Shown: positions 25,361-33,984, counted from the stretch's first letter. The stretch: 40,083 nucleotides of DNA from Verrucomicrobiota bacterium (GCA_023431185.1 JAEYXS010000020.1:1-40083); one strand, 5' to 3'. Numbers and translations are program-made. The notes: generated by a model not told the origin, from the sequence alone.

Positions 25361-28300
25361 TCGGGTTGATTTGTTTCGCGTGCTGATTTGTGGTTGTTCC
25401 GCTCGACTGTCCAATAAAGCGCGGGCAAAACAATCAAGGTGAGGAAGGTGCTGCTGATGATGCCGCCGATGACCACAGTGGCCAGCGGTTGTTGCACCTC
25501 GGCCCCGGCCCCGGTGCTGACCGCCATGGGAAAGAAGCCTAAGGCAGCCACCATGGCGGTCATCAATACAGGGCGCAGCCGGGTCAGCGAACCTTCGATG
25601 ATGGACGCGCGCAAGTCGTCGGTCGTCTGCTCACGCAGTTCGTTGAAATAACTCACCAGGACAACCCCGTTGAGCACGGCCACACCGCTCAAGGCGATGA
25701 ACCCGATGGCGGCCGTGATGCTGAAAGGCATGTCGCGCAGCCAGAGGGCAAAGATGCCCCCCGTGAGGGCCAAGGGGATGCCCGTGTAAACGATGGCGGC
25801 CTGCCGCATGCTGCCGAAGGCCATAAAGATGAGCACGAAGATCAGTGCAAGCGCCGCGGGCACCACGATCATCAGCCGGGCTCGGGCCGCCTCCAGCCGT
25901 TGGAACTGGCCACCGAACTCGAGGGTATAACCGTCAGGGAGGGAGATTTTCTCTTTCACCAGCCGTTGTGCATCACGCACCCAGCCCTCAACATCCTTGG
26001 TCCGCAGGTTGACCATGAGGGCGGCGCGACGCTTGGCATCATCCCGGCGGATGGGTTCCACCGCTTCGATAGTGTCGAAGTGAACCAGGTCGCCCAGTTT
26101 CAAAAGCCCATATTCCCCTACGCGCACGGGTAGTTCTTTGATGCGGTCTACGCGTTCACGCAGTTCGCCAGGCAGGCGCACGATGACTTCATGCATTCGC
26201 AAGCCGCGCTGTAATATGCCCACGGGCTGGCCGGCGACAGCGGTGGCCAAGGCAGCGTTCACGGCATCACTGTTGATGCCCCGGCGTGCGAGTTCTTCGC
26301 GCTTCACCGAGAGTGTAAGGATAGGTGGGCGCCCTTCCGTCTCAAACTCCACACTGGCAGCCCCGGGCAGACTTTCCAGAATGGTCTTTATCTCCGCTGC
26401 TTTTTTCTCCAGCACATCAAAGTCAGGACCGAAGACCTTTACGGCCAGGTCGGCGCGGATGCCCTCCAGCATCTCGTTGAAGCGCATCTCGATCGGCTGG
26501 GCGACCATCACATCACATTCAAACCCGCCTTGCTGGATGGTTGCACCGATCAGATCGGCCAGTTCAGTCTTTGTCGGGACACGTCCCGCACGCGATTGCC
26601 AATCGTTCCGAGGTTTGTAGAAGACGTAAAAGTCGGCTTCGTTAGGTGCCATCGGATCGGTGGCCACTTCGGCGGTGCCGATGCGGGAGAAGACCCGGGA
26701 GACTTCCGGATATTTCTCCATTATCAGCCGGTCGATTTTCTTCTGTGCAGCCAGGGAGGCTTCCAGGCTCTGCCCTACAGGCCGGTAGAGCATCATGGTG
26801 GTGGCCCCCTCATCAAGTTTGGGTGAGAACTCGGCTCCCAAGCGATTGAAAACGAGCATCGAACCGACGAAGAGAGCGAGCGCGCTGCCGAACACCGCCC
26901 AGCGCCAACGTAACACGCGGTCCAATGCAGGCGCATAGAGCCGCCTGGCAAACCGCAGGATAAAGTTTTCCTTTTCGCTGATCTTGCCACCCAGGAGGAA
27001 GGAGCAAAGGGCAGGCATCAGGGTCAACGCCAGCACCAACGCGCCTCCCAAGGCGAGCATGACCGTGACGGCCATGGGCTTGAACATTTTCCCCTCCACC
27101 CCGGCCAGGGCCAGAATGGGCACATACACGATAGTGATGATGATGACCCCGAAGAACATGGGGCTGGCAACCTGTTTGCTGGCCGAGAGTACGGTGTGCA
27201 TGCGCTCCTCGTACTTGAGCGGCCGCCCCAGATGCTGCTGCCGGTGCGCCAACTGGCGCACGATATTCTCCACGATCACCACGGCACCATCGATGATGAG
27301 GCCGAAGTCCACCGCGCCCAAACTCATGAGATTGCCCGAGATGCCGAGACTGTTCATGCCGATGATGGCGCAGAGGAAGCTTAACGGAATGGCCGCCGCG
27401 ACAATCAGGGCGGCACGGATGTTGCCCAGCAAGAGCAAGAGGACAACCACCACGAAGATGGCCCCTTCAAAAAGATTCTTCTTCACCGTTTCTACCGTGC
27501 GGTCCACCAGTTCCGAGCGGTCATACTGCACCTCGGCCGTGATGCCCGCAGGCAGTCGTTCCAACAGAGTTTGCAGCCTTTGCTGCACCCGGTGGGCGAC
27601 CACCCGGCTATTCTCGCCCGCCAGCATCATCACCGAGCCAATGACGGATTCTTCGCCGTTGGCCGTGGCGGCACCCATGCGGGGGGCCGCACCAACTCTG
27701 ATGACCGCAAGGTCTTTCACCAGAATCGGCGTGACGGCCGCCCCAAACTTCACCGGCAAACCGCCCAGTTCCTCGCCGGTCTGTGCCTTGCCCACGGAGC
27801 GTACAATCATCTTGCGACCATTCTGGTTGATAATGCCGCCACCGCCATTGGAGGTGTTGCGGCTGATGATGTCGGCGAGTTCTTCAAAAGTGACATTCGC
27901 CGTATGAAGTTTCTGCGGATCGGGCTCGATGATATACTGCCGGACTAGCCCGCCGATAGCGTTGACCTCGGCCACACCCGGGGTGCTGCGCAAAAATGGC
28001 TTGGCGATGTACTCCTGAGCTTCGAAGAGCTGCATCAGGGCTTCCGATTCATCACCCGGACGATTGGTGACACCCGCTTGCCAGGAAAGCGTGTAGTAGA
28101 AGATTTCACCCAGCCCGGTGCTGATCGGGGCCAGCCGGGGCTCAGCCCCAGCCGGTAATTGCTGGCGGACGTTTTGCAGCCGTTCCGCCACGAGCTGGCG
28201 GCAACGATACACATCCACCCCGTCCTCGAACTGTAAAGTCACTTGGGACAGGCCATATTTGGTGAGGGAACGCAGATCCGTGACGCCCGGCAGACCGGCC

Positions 28301-28518
28301 AGTTCCTGTTCGATGACCCGGGTGACCAGATTTTCCGCCTCCTCGGGGGCCAGCACCTCTACTAGTGTGTTCACCTGCACTTGCGGGCTGGTGATGTCCG
28401 GGACGGCATCGATGGGCAGTTCGCGGGCATAGTACACGCCCACGCCGAGCAGGACTGCGGCGGCCAGAAGCACAAAGACCCGCTGCCGGAGGGAGAATTC
28501 CAAAATGCGGTCGATCAT
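25357..28518 (-). CDS. CzcA/CusA-family heavy-metal RND efflux transporter
   Basis: Inner-membrane proton-driven pump of 1053 residues, the usual size. It begins MIDRILEFSLRQR with TM1 and the ELPIDAVPDIT entry of HME-type RND proteins. In TM4 the proton-relay signature DFGLIIDGAVVIVEN supplies Asp404, Asp410 and Glu417, the pattern of CzcA-type divalent cation pumps; the C-terminal IALSGVAVLNGVVLVSYFN is also family-typical. GGGAGG lies five bases before the ATG. The outer membrane factor gene lies 11 bases upstream, so both form an operon, but no periplasmic adaptor gene is present between or beside them. The metal cannot be named with certainty; Co/Zn/Cd/Ni is more likely than Cu/Ag. The stop overlaps the LtaS-like ATG. 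Confidence 0.93.
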   Translation of the reverse strand: MIDRILEFSLRQRVFVLLAAAVLLGVGVYYARELPIDAVPDITSPQVQVNTLVEVLAPEEAENLVTRVIEQELAGLPGVTDLRSLTKYGLSQVTLQFEDGVDVYRCRQLVAERLQNVRQQLPAGAEPRLAPISTGLGEIFYYTLSWQAGVTNRPGDESEALMQLFEAQEYIAKPFLRSTPGVAEVNAIGGLVRQYIIEPDPQKLHTANVTFEELADIISRNTSNGGGGIINQNGRKMIVRSVGKAQTGEELGGLPVKFGAAVTPILVKDLAVIRVGAAPRMGAATANGEESVIGSVMMLAGENSRVVAHRVQQRLQTLLERLPAGITAEVQYDRSELVDRTVETVKKNLFEGAIFVVVVLLLLLGNIRAALIVAAAIPLSFLCAIIGMNSLGISGNLMSLGAVDFGLIIDGAVVIVENIVRQLAHRQQHLGRPLKYEERMHTVLSASKQVASPMFFGVIIITIVYVPILALAGVEGKMFKPMAVTVMLALGGALVLALTLMPALCSFLLGGKISEKENFILRFARRLYAPALDRVLRWRWAVFGSALALFVGSMLVFNRLGAEFSPKLDEGATTMMLYRPVGQSLEASLAAQKKIDRLIMEKYPEVSRVFSRIGTAEVATDPMAPNEADFYVFYKPRNDWQSRAGRVPTKTELADLIGATIQQGGFECDVMVAQPIEMRFNEMLEGIRADLAVKVFGPDFDVLEKKAAEIKTILESLPGAASVEFETEGRPPILTLSVKREELARRGINSDAVNAALATAVAGQPVGILQRGLRMHEVIVRLPGELRERVDRIKELPVRVGEYGLLKLGDLVHFDTIEAVEPIRRDDAKRRAALMVNLRTKDVEGWVRDAQRLVKEKISLPDGYTLEFGGQFQRLEAARARLMIVVPAALALIFVLIFMAFGSMRQAAIVYTGIPLALTGGIFALWLRDMPFSITAAIGFIALSGVAVLNGVVLVSYFNELREQTTDDLRASIIEGSLTRLRPVLMTAMVAALGFFPMAVSTGAGAEVQQPLATVVIGGIISSTFLTLIVLPALYWTVERNNHKSARETNQPE

Positions 28519-28529
28519 ATCATCCTCCC

Positions 28530-29810
28530 TTAGTTGCGCGTTGATTTGAGGGTGACGAGATCCAGTTCAATCCCGGCGGCCTGCTCCAGCGTACCCGCGG
28601 CTTGCAGAGCTTCGGCGCGTAAATCGAGCAAGGCAGTGACGGCATCGACGTATTGCTTTTGCAGTTCGACATAAGTTGTCACCGGTACCGCGCCCAATTG
28701 ATAATGCCGGTCGGCCAAAGCGGCGGCCTGACTGAACTCCTCGAGTGAGCTGGCATGCCACCGCTTGATCTCCGCCAGCTTCGTGTTGTAGGTCTGGGCG
28801 GCCAGAGTCAACTGGCGTTCGACAGAACGCAGGGTGACATGCAGCATGGCCTCGGCTTGGGTGCGACGCGCCTCCGCTGCTGCGACATTGGCAGAATTAC
28901 GGCGCCAGAGCGGCAGGGGCATGCTGAGGCCCACGCCGATGATGCGATCGCGACCAAGGGAATGTTCTTCAGAAATCACCGGACCGAAGGACACGGAGGG
29001 GAAGCGTTCGTTACGGACCAAGTCCACTTTGAAGCCCTGCTGCTCGAGTTCCACTGCTTTGACGCGAAGTTCGAAGTTGTTGGTTTTGGCCACGGCCAGC
29101 AAGTCGCCCATGGTAGGAACGGGGCTTAAATCCAATGCGGCGGTTTCAATCAATACTTCTGTGGCGGCCGGTCGGCCACACAGAAGGTTTAGCTCCGAGC
29201 GGAAGTTCTGCATCGCCACCTCGGTATCCGTGACGCGCTTGCGCAAACCAAGCTCGGTGGCCTCAATCACCCGCAACTCCAAAGCAGGTGTCACACCGGC
29301 TGGATCGCGTTGGAGCAGCACGTCCCGCAGGTCGCTGAAGCGCTTTTGCACGGTGCGGGCGGTCTCCCATTGCTGGCGGGCAGCCCAGAGATTCCAAGCC
29401 GTGAGGCGGACGCGGTTGCCGAGTTCCGTGCGGAACTGTTGCAGACCCAGTTCGGCCAGTTTGACGTCGTAATTGGCGATCGCTTTGCGCAGGCCCATCC
29501 GTCCGGGCCACTCAAAGGTCTGCATCACGGAGACCGACCAGGCCACACCGTCGCCACGGATACCCGTGTTGTCACTTGAGCTTTTGTGGCCGAGTTCGGC
29601 ATTCAGCTCGGGCTGAGACAGGACGCCAGCCGTTTTCCGACCAGCTTCGGCGGTTATGATTTCAGCTTCATAGTACTTTATTTCGGGATTATTCCGGACG
29701 GCTTCCGCAATGAGCGAGGCAACGGAATTGGTTACGGTTTCAGCAGAAGCGTTTCGGCTGGCCAGTCCGGCCAGACAAGTTCCTAACAGCAACAGGACAA
29801 GTTTTTTCAT
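28530..29810 (-). CDS. TolC/CzcC-type outer membrane factor
   Basis: A 426-residue outer membrane channel protein. A signal peptide covers about residues 1-23. Two copies of the outer-membrane-efflux repeat follow, each with long helices (about 30-215 and 225-415) and short beta stretches, with signatures such as NPEIKYYEAEI, SQPELNAELGH, VGLSMPLPLWRRN and LGAVPVTTYVELQKQYVDA that I know from CzcC/CusC-type proteins. It would form the trimeric exit duct for the RND pump encoded 11 bases downstream. No convincing ribosome site precedes the ATG. A small membrane protein gene lies 135 bases upstream on the same strand. Confidence 0.9.
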   Translation of the reverse strand: MKKLVLLLLGTCLAGLASRNASAETVTNSVASLIAEAVRNNPEIKYYEAEIITAEAGRKTAGVLSQPELNAELGHKSSSDNTGIRGDGVAWSVSVMQTFEWPGRMGLRKAIANYDVKLAELGLQQFRTELGNRVRLTAWNLWAARQQWETARTVQKRFSDLRDVLLQRDPAGVTPALELRVIEATELGLRKRVTDTEVAMQNFRSELNLLCGRPAATEVLIETAALDLSPVPTMGDLLAVAKTNNFELRVKAVELEQQGFKVDLVRNERFPSVSFGPVISEEHSLGRDRIIGVGLSMPLPLWRRNSANVAAAEARRTQAEAMLHVTLRSVERQLTLAAQTYNTKLAEIKRWHASSLEEFSQAAALADRHYQLGAVPVTTYVELQKQYVDAVTALLDLRAEALQAAGTLEQAAGIELDLVTLKSTRN

Positions 29811-29945
29811 ATCGGCAAACGAATCGGTTCATAGGTTTTCTGCGGAGCTGGGAATCCAGAAGGATTCGCCTAGGGACGAAGAACCGGAAGACATGAAGGC
29901 CCGCTTACACCATGCCAGTCCGGCTGGTCAGGAAACGGATGAAGA

Positions 29946-30473
29946 TCAGATGAGAAGAACCGTCTGGCGGACGAAGGCCGTAGTTGCCGTAGAGGGGGGC
30001 GGACGGCTGTAAACGGAACCGAGGAACTGATGAGAGACTAGTGCCAAATCAGGAAGCCGCTGGCTCACAAGCAACCAGGCAGGAGGGCGCGGAGAAATCT
30101 CCGAGGTCCCGGCTAACAGACTCAACGGATCGAGATTTTCCGAGTTAGTGGTATTTCGAAAGGAAAGGACATGATCTTGCGAGGCATCCGGTTTGGTGCT
30201 GGCCAAGGCCACCAGCATGCGGCCGACAACGCAATGCTGGTGCTGATAAAAATAAGCGCTGTCCGGGGCGGCGTTGGCATCGTGCCTCAAAACCAGTTGG
30301 TAGCCTTCCTCGTCAGTGCCCAACTGAACTCGATGTTCATTGTCCAACCATGCCAGCCCCGCGAAGGCCAACGGCAATAACCCTGGAATCTGAACCAGCA
30401 ACAAAGCCAGAGCTACCCAAACGACTCCACGTGGAGCTTGGGTTTTTCGGTCATGGTTGCGTTGGGAGTTCAC
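29946..30473 (-). CDS. Small membrane-anchored histidine-containing hypothetical protein upstream of metal efflux genes
   Basis: A 175-residue protein I do not recognise. It has a basic N-terminus, one hydrophobic segment (about 17-41) and an exported part with HQHCVVG (about 78-84) and scattered His that could bind metal; the C-terminus ends hydrophobic. Size, topology and position before a heavy-metal efflux operon recall small DUF2946-type periplasmic proteins, but I see no firm homology. The start codon is GTG, with no ribosome site and no internal ATG that keeps the membrane segment. An 8-base inverted repeat lies 11-34 bases upstream. It likely belongs to the metal response. Confidence 0.6.
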   Translation of the reverse strand: MNSQRNHDRKTQAPRGVVWVALALLLVQIPGLLPLAFAGLAWLDNEHRVQLGTDEEGYQLVLRHDANAAPDSAYFYQHQHCVVGRMLVALASTKPDASQDHVLSFRNTTNSENLDPLSLLAGTSEISPRPPAWLLVSQRLPDLALVSHQFLGSVYSRPPPSTATTAFVRQTVLLI

Positions 30474-30483
30474 AGTTAGTTTT

Positions 30484-30507
30484 CAGATTCAATGACATAT
30501 GAATCTG
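30484..30507. promoter_or_regulatory. Inverted repeat (operator-like) upstream of the metal-efflux cluster
   Basis: CAGATTCA (30484-30491) and TGAATCTG (30500-30507) are perfect complements separated by eight bases, 11 bases before the GTG of the small membrane protein gene. ArsR/SmtB-type metal sensors bind ATTCA/TGAAT-rich dyads, but no such regulator is encoded in the window. Confidence 0.45.
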
Positions 30508-30563
30508 CGATACCGTTCAAAGTAGTTGAAGAACCAATCTTGCTGCGGTTGCAACAGATTTTG

Positions 30564-30583
30564 CACGCAACTTTGAGTGCGTG
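30564..30583. repeat. Inverted repeat between the ribonuclease and metal-efflux genes
   Basis: CACGCA (30564-30569) pairs with TGCGTG (30578-30583) around an eight-base loop, 24 bases downstream of the ribonuclease stop on the minus strand. There is no T-run on either side, so it is at best a weak terminator or an mRNA 3'-end stabiliser. Confidence 0.3.
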
Positions 30584-30606
30584 AAAGTATGACACACCCA
30601 CCCTGC

Positions 30607-31983
30607 CTATACTTCCACCGCTTCACCAGGTCCCGGCTGCAGCACTTTGATCTTCGGATGATGCGTGGCGATAGCTTGGGCGAACCAGGCGCGGGCATCA
30701 TCATCGCCATGACCGAGGATTACGGTGTGCGGTTCCACCTGGCCGACGAGATCCAGGAGTTCGTCACGGTTCGCGTGCGCGGTAAGGTCGAAAGCGTCCA
30801 TCTCGCACTTCAGGGTCACTTCCCCGGCGCTGGGGCTGAACACGAAGGTCTCGCCTGGCTTCGCCACGCGCATGCGGCCACCAGGGGTTTGCGGGTCGGT
30901 GTAACCGACGAAGAAGATGGCATGGTTCTCATCGCCGGCCATGCGCGCCGCGAGATCATGGGCAGCGGTGTTCTCGCTCATCATACCAGCGGTGACCACG
31001 TAGATGCGGCCACCGGTGTTCTTCATCTTGTCGATCTGTTTGCGATCGAGAACATTCAGGTTCAGCGCCTCGCGCAATTGCAGATTGCTATGGCTGCGAT
31101 GTGTGCGGTGAGCTTCGAGATCGTAGATCTCGGTGAAGACGCGACCGAGACCGCCGATGTAGATGGGCTGGTGCTTGAGGCGGCCTTCCTTCATGAGCAG
31201 AGCGAGGAACGCGAGGATCTCTTGGGTGCGACCCAGGGCAAAGGTGGGCAGCAAGACGGAGCCTTTGCGCTCTTGCACGCGGATGATGGCTTCGGCCAGA
31301 CGTTTCAATTCCGTCTCACGCGTCATGCCGGCGGGGACTTCGCGATTACCACGGGTGGTCTCCATGATCATGACGTCGGCCTTGACGTCCTCGAAGCGGG
31401 CGCCTTTCAAAATGGTTTGATCCTGGAAGCAGACGTCGCCGGTGAAGAAGAGCGTTTCCTTGGCCCCACGCACCATCACGCCCGCAGAGCCGAGCGTGTG
31501 ACCGGCATCGTAGAATTCCAGTGTAGGCGAGGTGAAGCCGGAACGGGTCTTTTGGAACGAGCCCCATTCCACTTCGCGATTATATTTGAAGCCTTGGAAC
31601 ATGGACGCGATCTCGTCCACGTAGTCATGGGTGAAGAGCGGGTATTCACGGATGCCGAGCTCCTCGCGCTGGCGCATCATGACGTTCACGGAATTGTGCA
31701 GGACGCGCTCGACGAGGAAGTAGCTCAGTTCGGTCATGAGCACGTGCGCGGTCGGGAAAAATTGCAGGGCCACGGGCAGGGAGCCGACATGGTCGTGGTG
31801 GCAGTGGCTGATGACGATGGCATCCAGCGGCTTGTCTTTCACCAAGTCGTAGAGGGGCAGAGAAGCACGCCCTTCCAACTTCGGATGAGTCCCGGCATCC
31901 AGCAGCACGTTGTGGTTCTCAAATTCGACGAACCACGAGCTTGCGCCAATGTTGCGATCGGGATTCAGGTTCTGAATACGCAT
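30607..31983 (-). CDS. Metallo-beta-lactamase fold beta-CASP ribonuclease
   Basis: A 458-residue cytoplasmic RNA-processing nuclease of the CPSF73-like/YSH1 group. The HxHxDH zinc motif is complete (HCHHDH, residues 60-65), DAGHTLGSAG and FTGDV give motifs 3 and 4, and the beta-CASP region with PTFALGRTQE and VTAGMMSENT follows. The C-terminal RMMBL part has TAHANRDELLDLV and VILGHGD. Members cleave or trim RNA 3' ends; the in vivo target is unknown. A partial AGGA lies eight bases before the ATG. It is the last gene of no clear operon: 242 bases separate it from the gene upstream on the same strand. Confidence 0.93.
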   Translation of the reverse strand: MRIQNLNPDRNIGASSWFVEFENHNVLLDAGTHPKLEGRASLPLYDLVKDKPLDAIVISHCHHDHVGSLPVALQFFPTAHVLMTELSYFLVERVLHNSVNVMMRQREELGIREYPLFTHDYVDEIASMFQGFKYNREVEWGSFQKTRSGFTSPTLEFYDAGHTLGSAGVMVRGAKETLFFTGDVCFQDQTILKGARFEDVKADVMIMETTRGNREVPAGMTRETELKRLAEAIIRVQERKGSVLLPTFALGRTQEILAFLALLMKEGRLKHQPIYIGGLGRVFTEIYDLEAHRTHRSHSNLQLREALNLNVLDRKQIDKMKNTGGRIYVVTAGMMSENTAAHDLAARMAGDENHAIFFVGYTDPQTPGGRMRVAKPGETFVFSPSAGEVTLKCEMDAFDLTAHANRDELLDLVGQVEPHTVILGHGDDDARAWFAQAIATHHPKIKVLQPGPGEAVEV

Positions 31984-32182
31984 AAAAACTTATCCTATCC
32001 TAACGCTCCGGCTAAATAAATGGAAAATCTTGGGCGGGAGGAAATTGCAAAAACGGCCAGCGTTTATTGGGGGCAAATTCCCATCATCAAAAATCGCGCC
32101 GGACATTGTTTTTTTGAAATTATTTGAAGAAGGCCAACTCCAGCGACGTCAACATTATCGTTAGTTGGTTTGGTAGGAAATA

Positions 32183-32197
32183 GGTTGGTTGGTTGGG
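32183..32197 (+). repeat. G-quadruplex-type motif (four GG runs spaced by TT)
   Basis: GGTTGGTTGGTTGGG has four G-tracts with TT loops, the pattern of a two-layer G-quadruplex. A looser TTGG/TTTGG series precedes it from 32165. It abuts the terminator hairpin at 32198. Confidence 0.5.
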
Positions 32198-32230
32198 CGG
32201 GCACCGGCGACGGTGCCCGTTCTTTTTATT
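32198..32230 (+). terminator. Rightward intrinsic terminator without a rightward gene
   Basis: CGGGCACCG (32198-32206), loop GCGA, CGGTGCCCG (32211-32219), then TTCTTTTTATT. The nine-base perfect stem with a GNRA tetraloop and a T-run on the plus side is a textbook rightward terminator. It overlaps the 3' end of the leftward gene at 32226, which gets no T-run from it. Confidence 0.7.
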
Positions 32231-33011
32231 CCACCAACAAGAATGGGGATTTGCCGGTGCCAAGTGACTTAAATATCACGCCCGCAAGGAGTTCCTGCGC
32301 ACTACCGGTCTTACGATAATCGGCCGGGATGGTAAAAGAGCGCGGGTCGGGACGGCCCACCCGCACTTGGCGGAGCTGAAAGGCATAAACTTGACCGGCC
32401 GTCTTCACTGAAAGCTTTATCGGTAACGCATTTAAATCAGTCGCTTGCCAAACGTAGGCTTCTTCGACTTGGTCACCCTCTTTGCTGGTCAGGCGATATT
32501 TGCGGCAGGGGTGGCCATCGAGGGATTCGATGTTCAGGAGCTTCTTTTCCATGCGGCCGAGTTTGAGCAGGGCGTCATTTTCCATTCTGGCGGGGCCTTG
32601 CGTGGACTTGGAGAACTCCACATACGTTTTCTCGGCCGGGACGACCAGTCGGGTGGTGGCTTGCGGGTGATAGAGCATGAGGATTTTATCCCAGCCAGCC
32701 TGCTTCAGGGGAGTGAGGAATTCGGCGGGCAACAAGTCTGGATTAATCTCGGCCAAGCGCAGGTCTAAGCGCATCTGCCCCTGATCCATGGCGATGGCGA
32801 AAGGCAAGCTGAGCGGCTTTTCACCTGTTTCCGCCGGCAACTGCACTTCCAAACGAGCCACAAAAGAACGGGTGTCGCTCAGAAATTCCGATAACGCCGC
32901 CGCCACCCAAGGCACCTGTTGCCCGAGGGTATCGACGCTTTGGGCGCTGACCGGCCGATTGGCCAGCAGCGCCCAGAGCAGAATCGAAAGATAGAGGCAG
33001 CGACGAAGCAT
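32226..33011 (-). CDS. Exported LolA-like/DUF4412-type protein
   Basis: A 261-residue protein with a signal peptide (about 1-23, ending before QSVDTLG). The rest is a string of beta strands with the plan of LolA-like lipid-carrier folds: repeated amphipathic strands (MRLDLRL, KILMLYHPQATTRLVVP), a central DGHPCRKYRLTSKEG region and a final FTIPADYRKT. The same plan, including GH/PC-K-Y/N and the ATDLNALPIKL strand, is seen in the gene 35 bases upstream, so the two are probably diverged paralogues in one operon. Function unknown; binding of a lipid or lipoprotein is possible. The start is the ATG at 33011; an in-frame GTG lies directly before it. No ribosome site is visible. Confidence 0.7.
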   Translation of the reverse strand: MLRRCLYLSILLWALLANRPVSAQSVDTLGQQVPWVAAALSEFLSDTRSFVARLEVQLPAETGEKPLSLPFAIAMDQGQMRLDLRLAEINPDLLPAEFLTPLKQAGWDKILMLYHPQATTRLVVPAEKTYVEFSKSTQGPARMENDALLKLGRMEKKLLNIESLDGHPCRKYRLTSKEGDQVEEAYVWQATDLNALPIKLSVKTAGQVYAFQLRQVRVGRPDPRSFTIPADYRKTGSAQELLAGVIFKSLGTGKSPFLLVE

Positions 33012-33049
33012 CACTACTTAGACCGGGCCACTGGTGGTGGCTCACGGGC

Positions 33050-33811
33050 TTATTTCGGGGCCGGGGGAAACCCGCCAGCGCCGCCCATGCGCTTCATCAT
33101 CTCGCCTTGCAGGAGGGCCTGGACGCTTTCGTAGCGGGTGAACCCGGCAGGGGCCTCGAAGAGTTTCGTATCGGGCTTGTCCAGTTTGATGTCGGAATAA
33201 TCCAGCAGCACCGTGTTGCTGGCATCTTTGAGCTCAACGCGCACCGGGAAGTCTTTGAAATCGGTGGCGTTCCACGTGAAGACCTCTTGCGCCTTGCCGC
33301 CATCGGTGATGGTGACCTTGTTCTTCTTGCACTTGTGACCGTTCACGGTCTCTTCGCCCACGACCTCGGTTTTGATGTCGGATTTGGCCTCGGGGGAGGC
33401 TTCGGCGGGGAGCGGAGTCTCCGCGTAGGCTTTCATGCCGGGATAGATGAGGAGGGCTGATTTGGACCCGGCCTTGTTCACCACGACCATCTCGGCCATG
33501 CCCATCTGCTTCATGCTGGCGGCGGCTTGCGGGGGGATCTGGGCGCTCTTCATCGCGCTCAAGTCCATGCCCCAATACGTGCTGCCCTCGAGCATGGCGT
33601 AGGTGACCGGACCGCTCATGGTTTCCTTGCCCGTGGCATCCATCACTTTCATCTGGGCCTTGGCGGAGAAGGAGGTGTGCTTGCCGAACACTTTGGCCAG
33701 GGCGGGATTGGCACCGGGCGGGCGGCCACCACCACCAAATTGGGCCTGGGTGGGAGTCGCGGCCCCGAGGAGCACAGCACAGGTCAGCGCAAACAAATGA
33801 CGGAGTTTCAT
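33050..33811 (-). CDS. Exported LolA-like/DUF4412 family protein
   Basis: A 253-residue protein with a clear signal peptide (about 1-23) and a Gly-rich start of the mature part (FGGGGRPPG). The beta-rich body carries VNGHKCKKNKVTI and WNATDFKDFPVRVELK, the features I associate with DUF4412-type proteins; the C-terminus ends in a Met-rich helix and GGAGGFPP. The frame extends back to 33919, but the ATG at 33811 begins the signal peptide. A sigma-70-like promoter lies 38-65 bases upstream. The next gene, a likely paralogue, follows 38 bases after the stop. Role unknown. Confidence 0.75.
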   Translation of the reverse strand: MKLRHLFALTCAVLLGAATPTQAQFGGGGRPPGANPALAKVFGKHTSFSAKAQMKVMDATGKETMSGPVTYAMLEGSTYWGMDLSAMKSAQIPPQAAASMKQMGMAEMVVVNKAGSKSALLIYPGMKAYAETPLPAEASPEAKSDIKTEVVGEETVNGHKCKKNKVTITDGGKAQEVFTWNATDFKDFPVRVELKDASNTVLLDYSDIKLDKPDTKLFEAPAGFTRYESVQALLQGEMMKRMGGAGGFPPAPK

Positions 33812-33848
33812 AATGAAAGATTTCGTTGTCGGTCTGTTGAACAGCAAG

Positions 33849-33876
33849 AGCATAGCGGAAACTATTCGATTCTCAA
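33849..33876 (-). promoter_or_regulatory. Promoter of the LolA-like gene pair
   Basis: On the minus strand TTGAGA (33876-33871), 16 bases, TATGCT (33854-33849), matching consensus at five and four of six positions. It would give a leader of about 31 bases. Confidence 0.45.
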
Positions 33877-33925
33877 CTTTATTGCATCCGGAGAGGAAAC
33901 CACACAATTCACTGACCACACAGAT

Positions 33926-33962
33926 GAAGAAAAAGGCCGGTCACCTCGCGTGACCGGCCTTT
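33926..33962 (-). terminator. Intrinsic terminator of the aspartokinase gene
   Basis: A perfect stem of up to 13 pairs (33932-33944 with 33950-33962) with loop CTCGC; core GGCCGGTCAC/GTGACCGGCC. On the minus strand it is followed by TTTTTCTTC. It lies 23 bases after the aspartokinase stop. The plus side also has TTTCTC and could work weakly in reverse. Confidence 0.85.
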
Positions 33963-33984
33963 CTCAATTTTATGCCGGCTACGC

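Noticed and set aside
30577..32019. 480-codon plus-strand open frame.
   Set aside because: Complete antisense shadow of the beta-CASP ribonuclease gene, which has all its zinc motifs.
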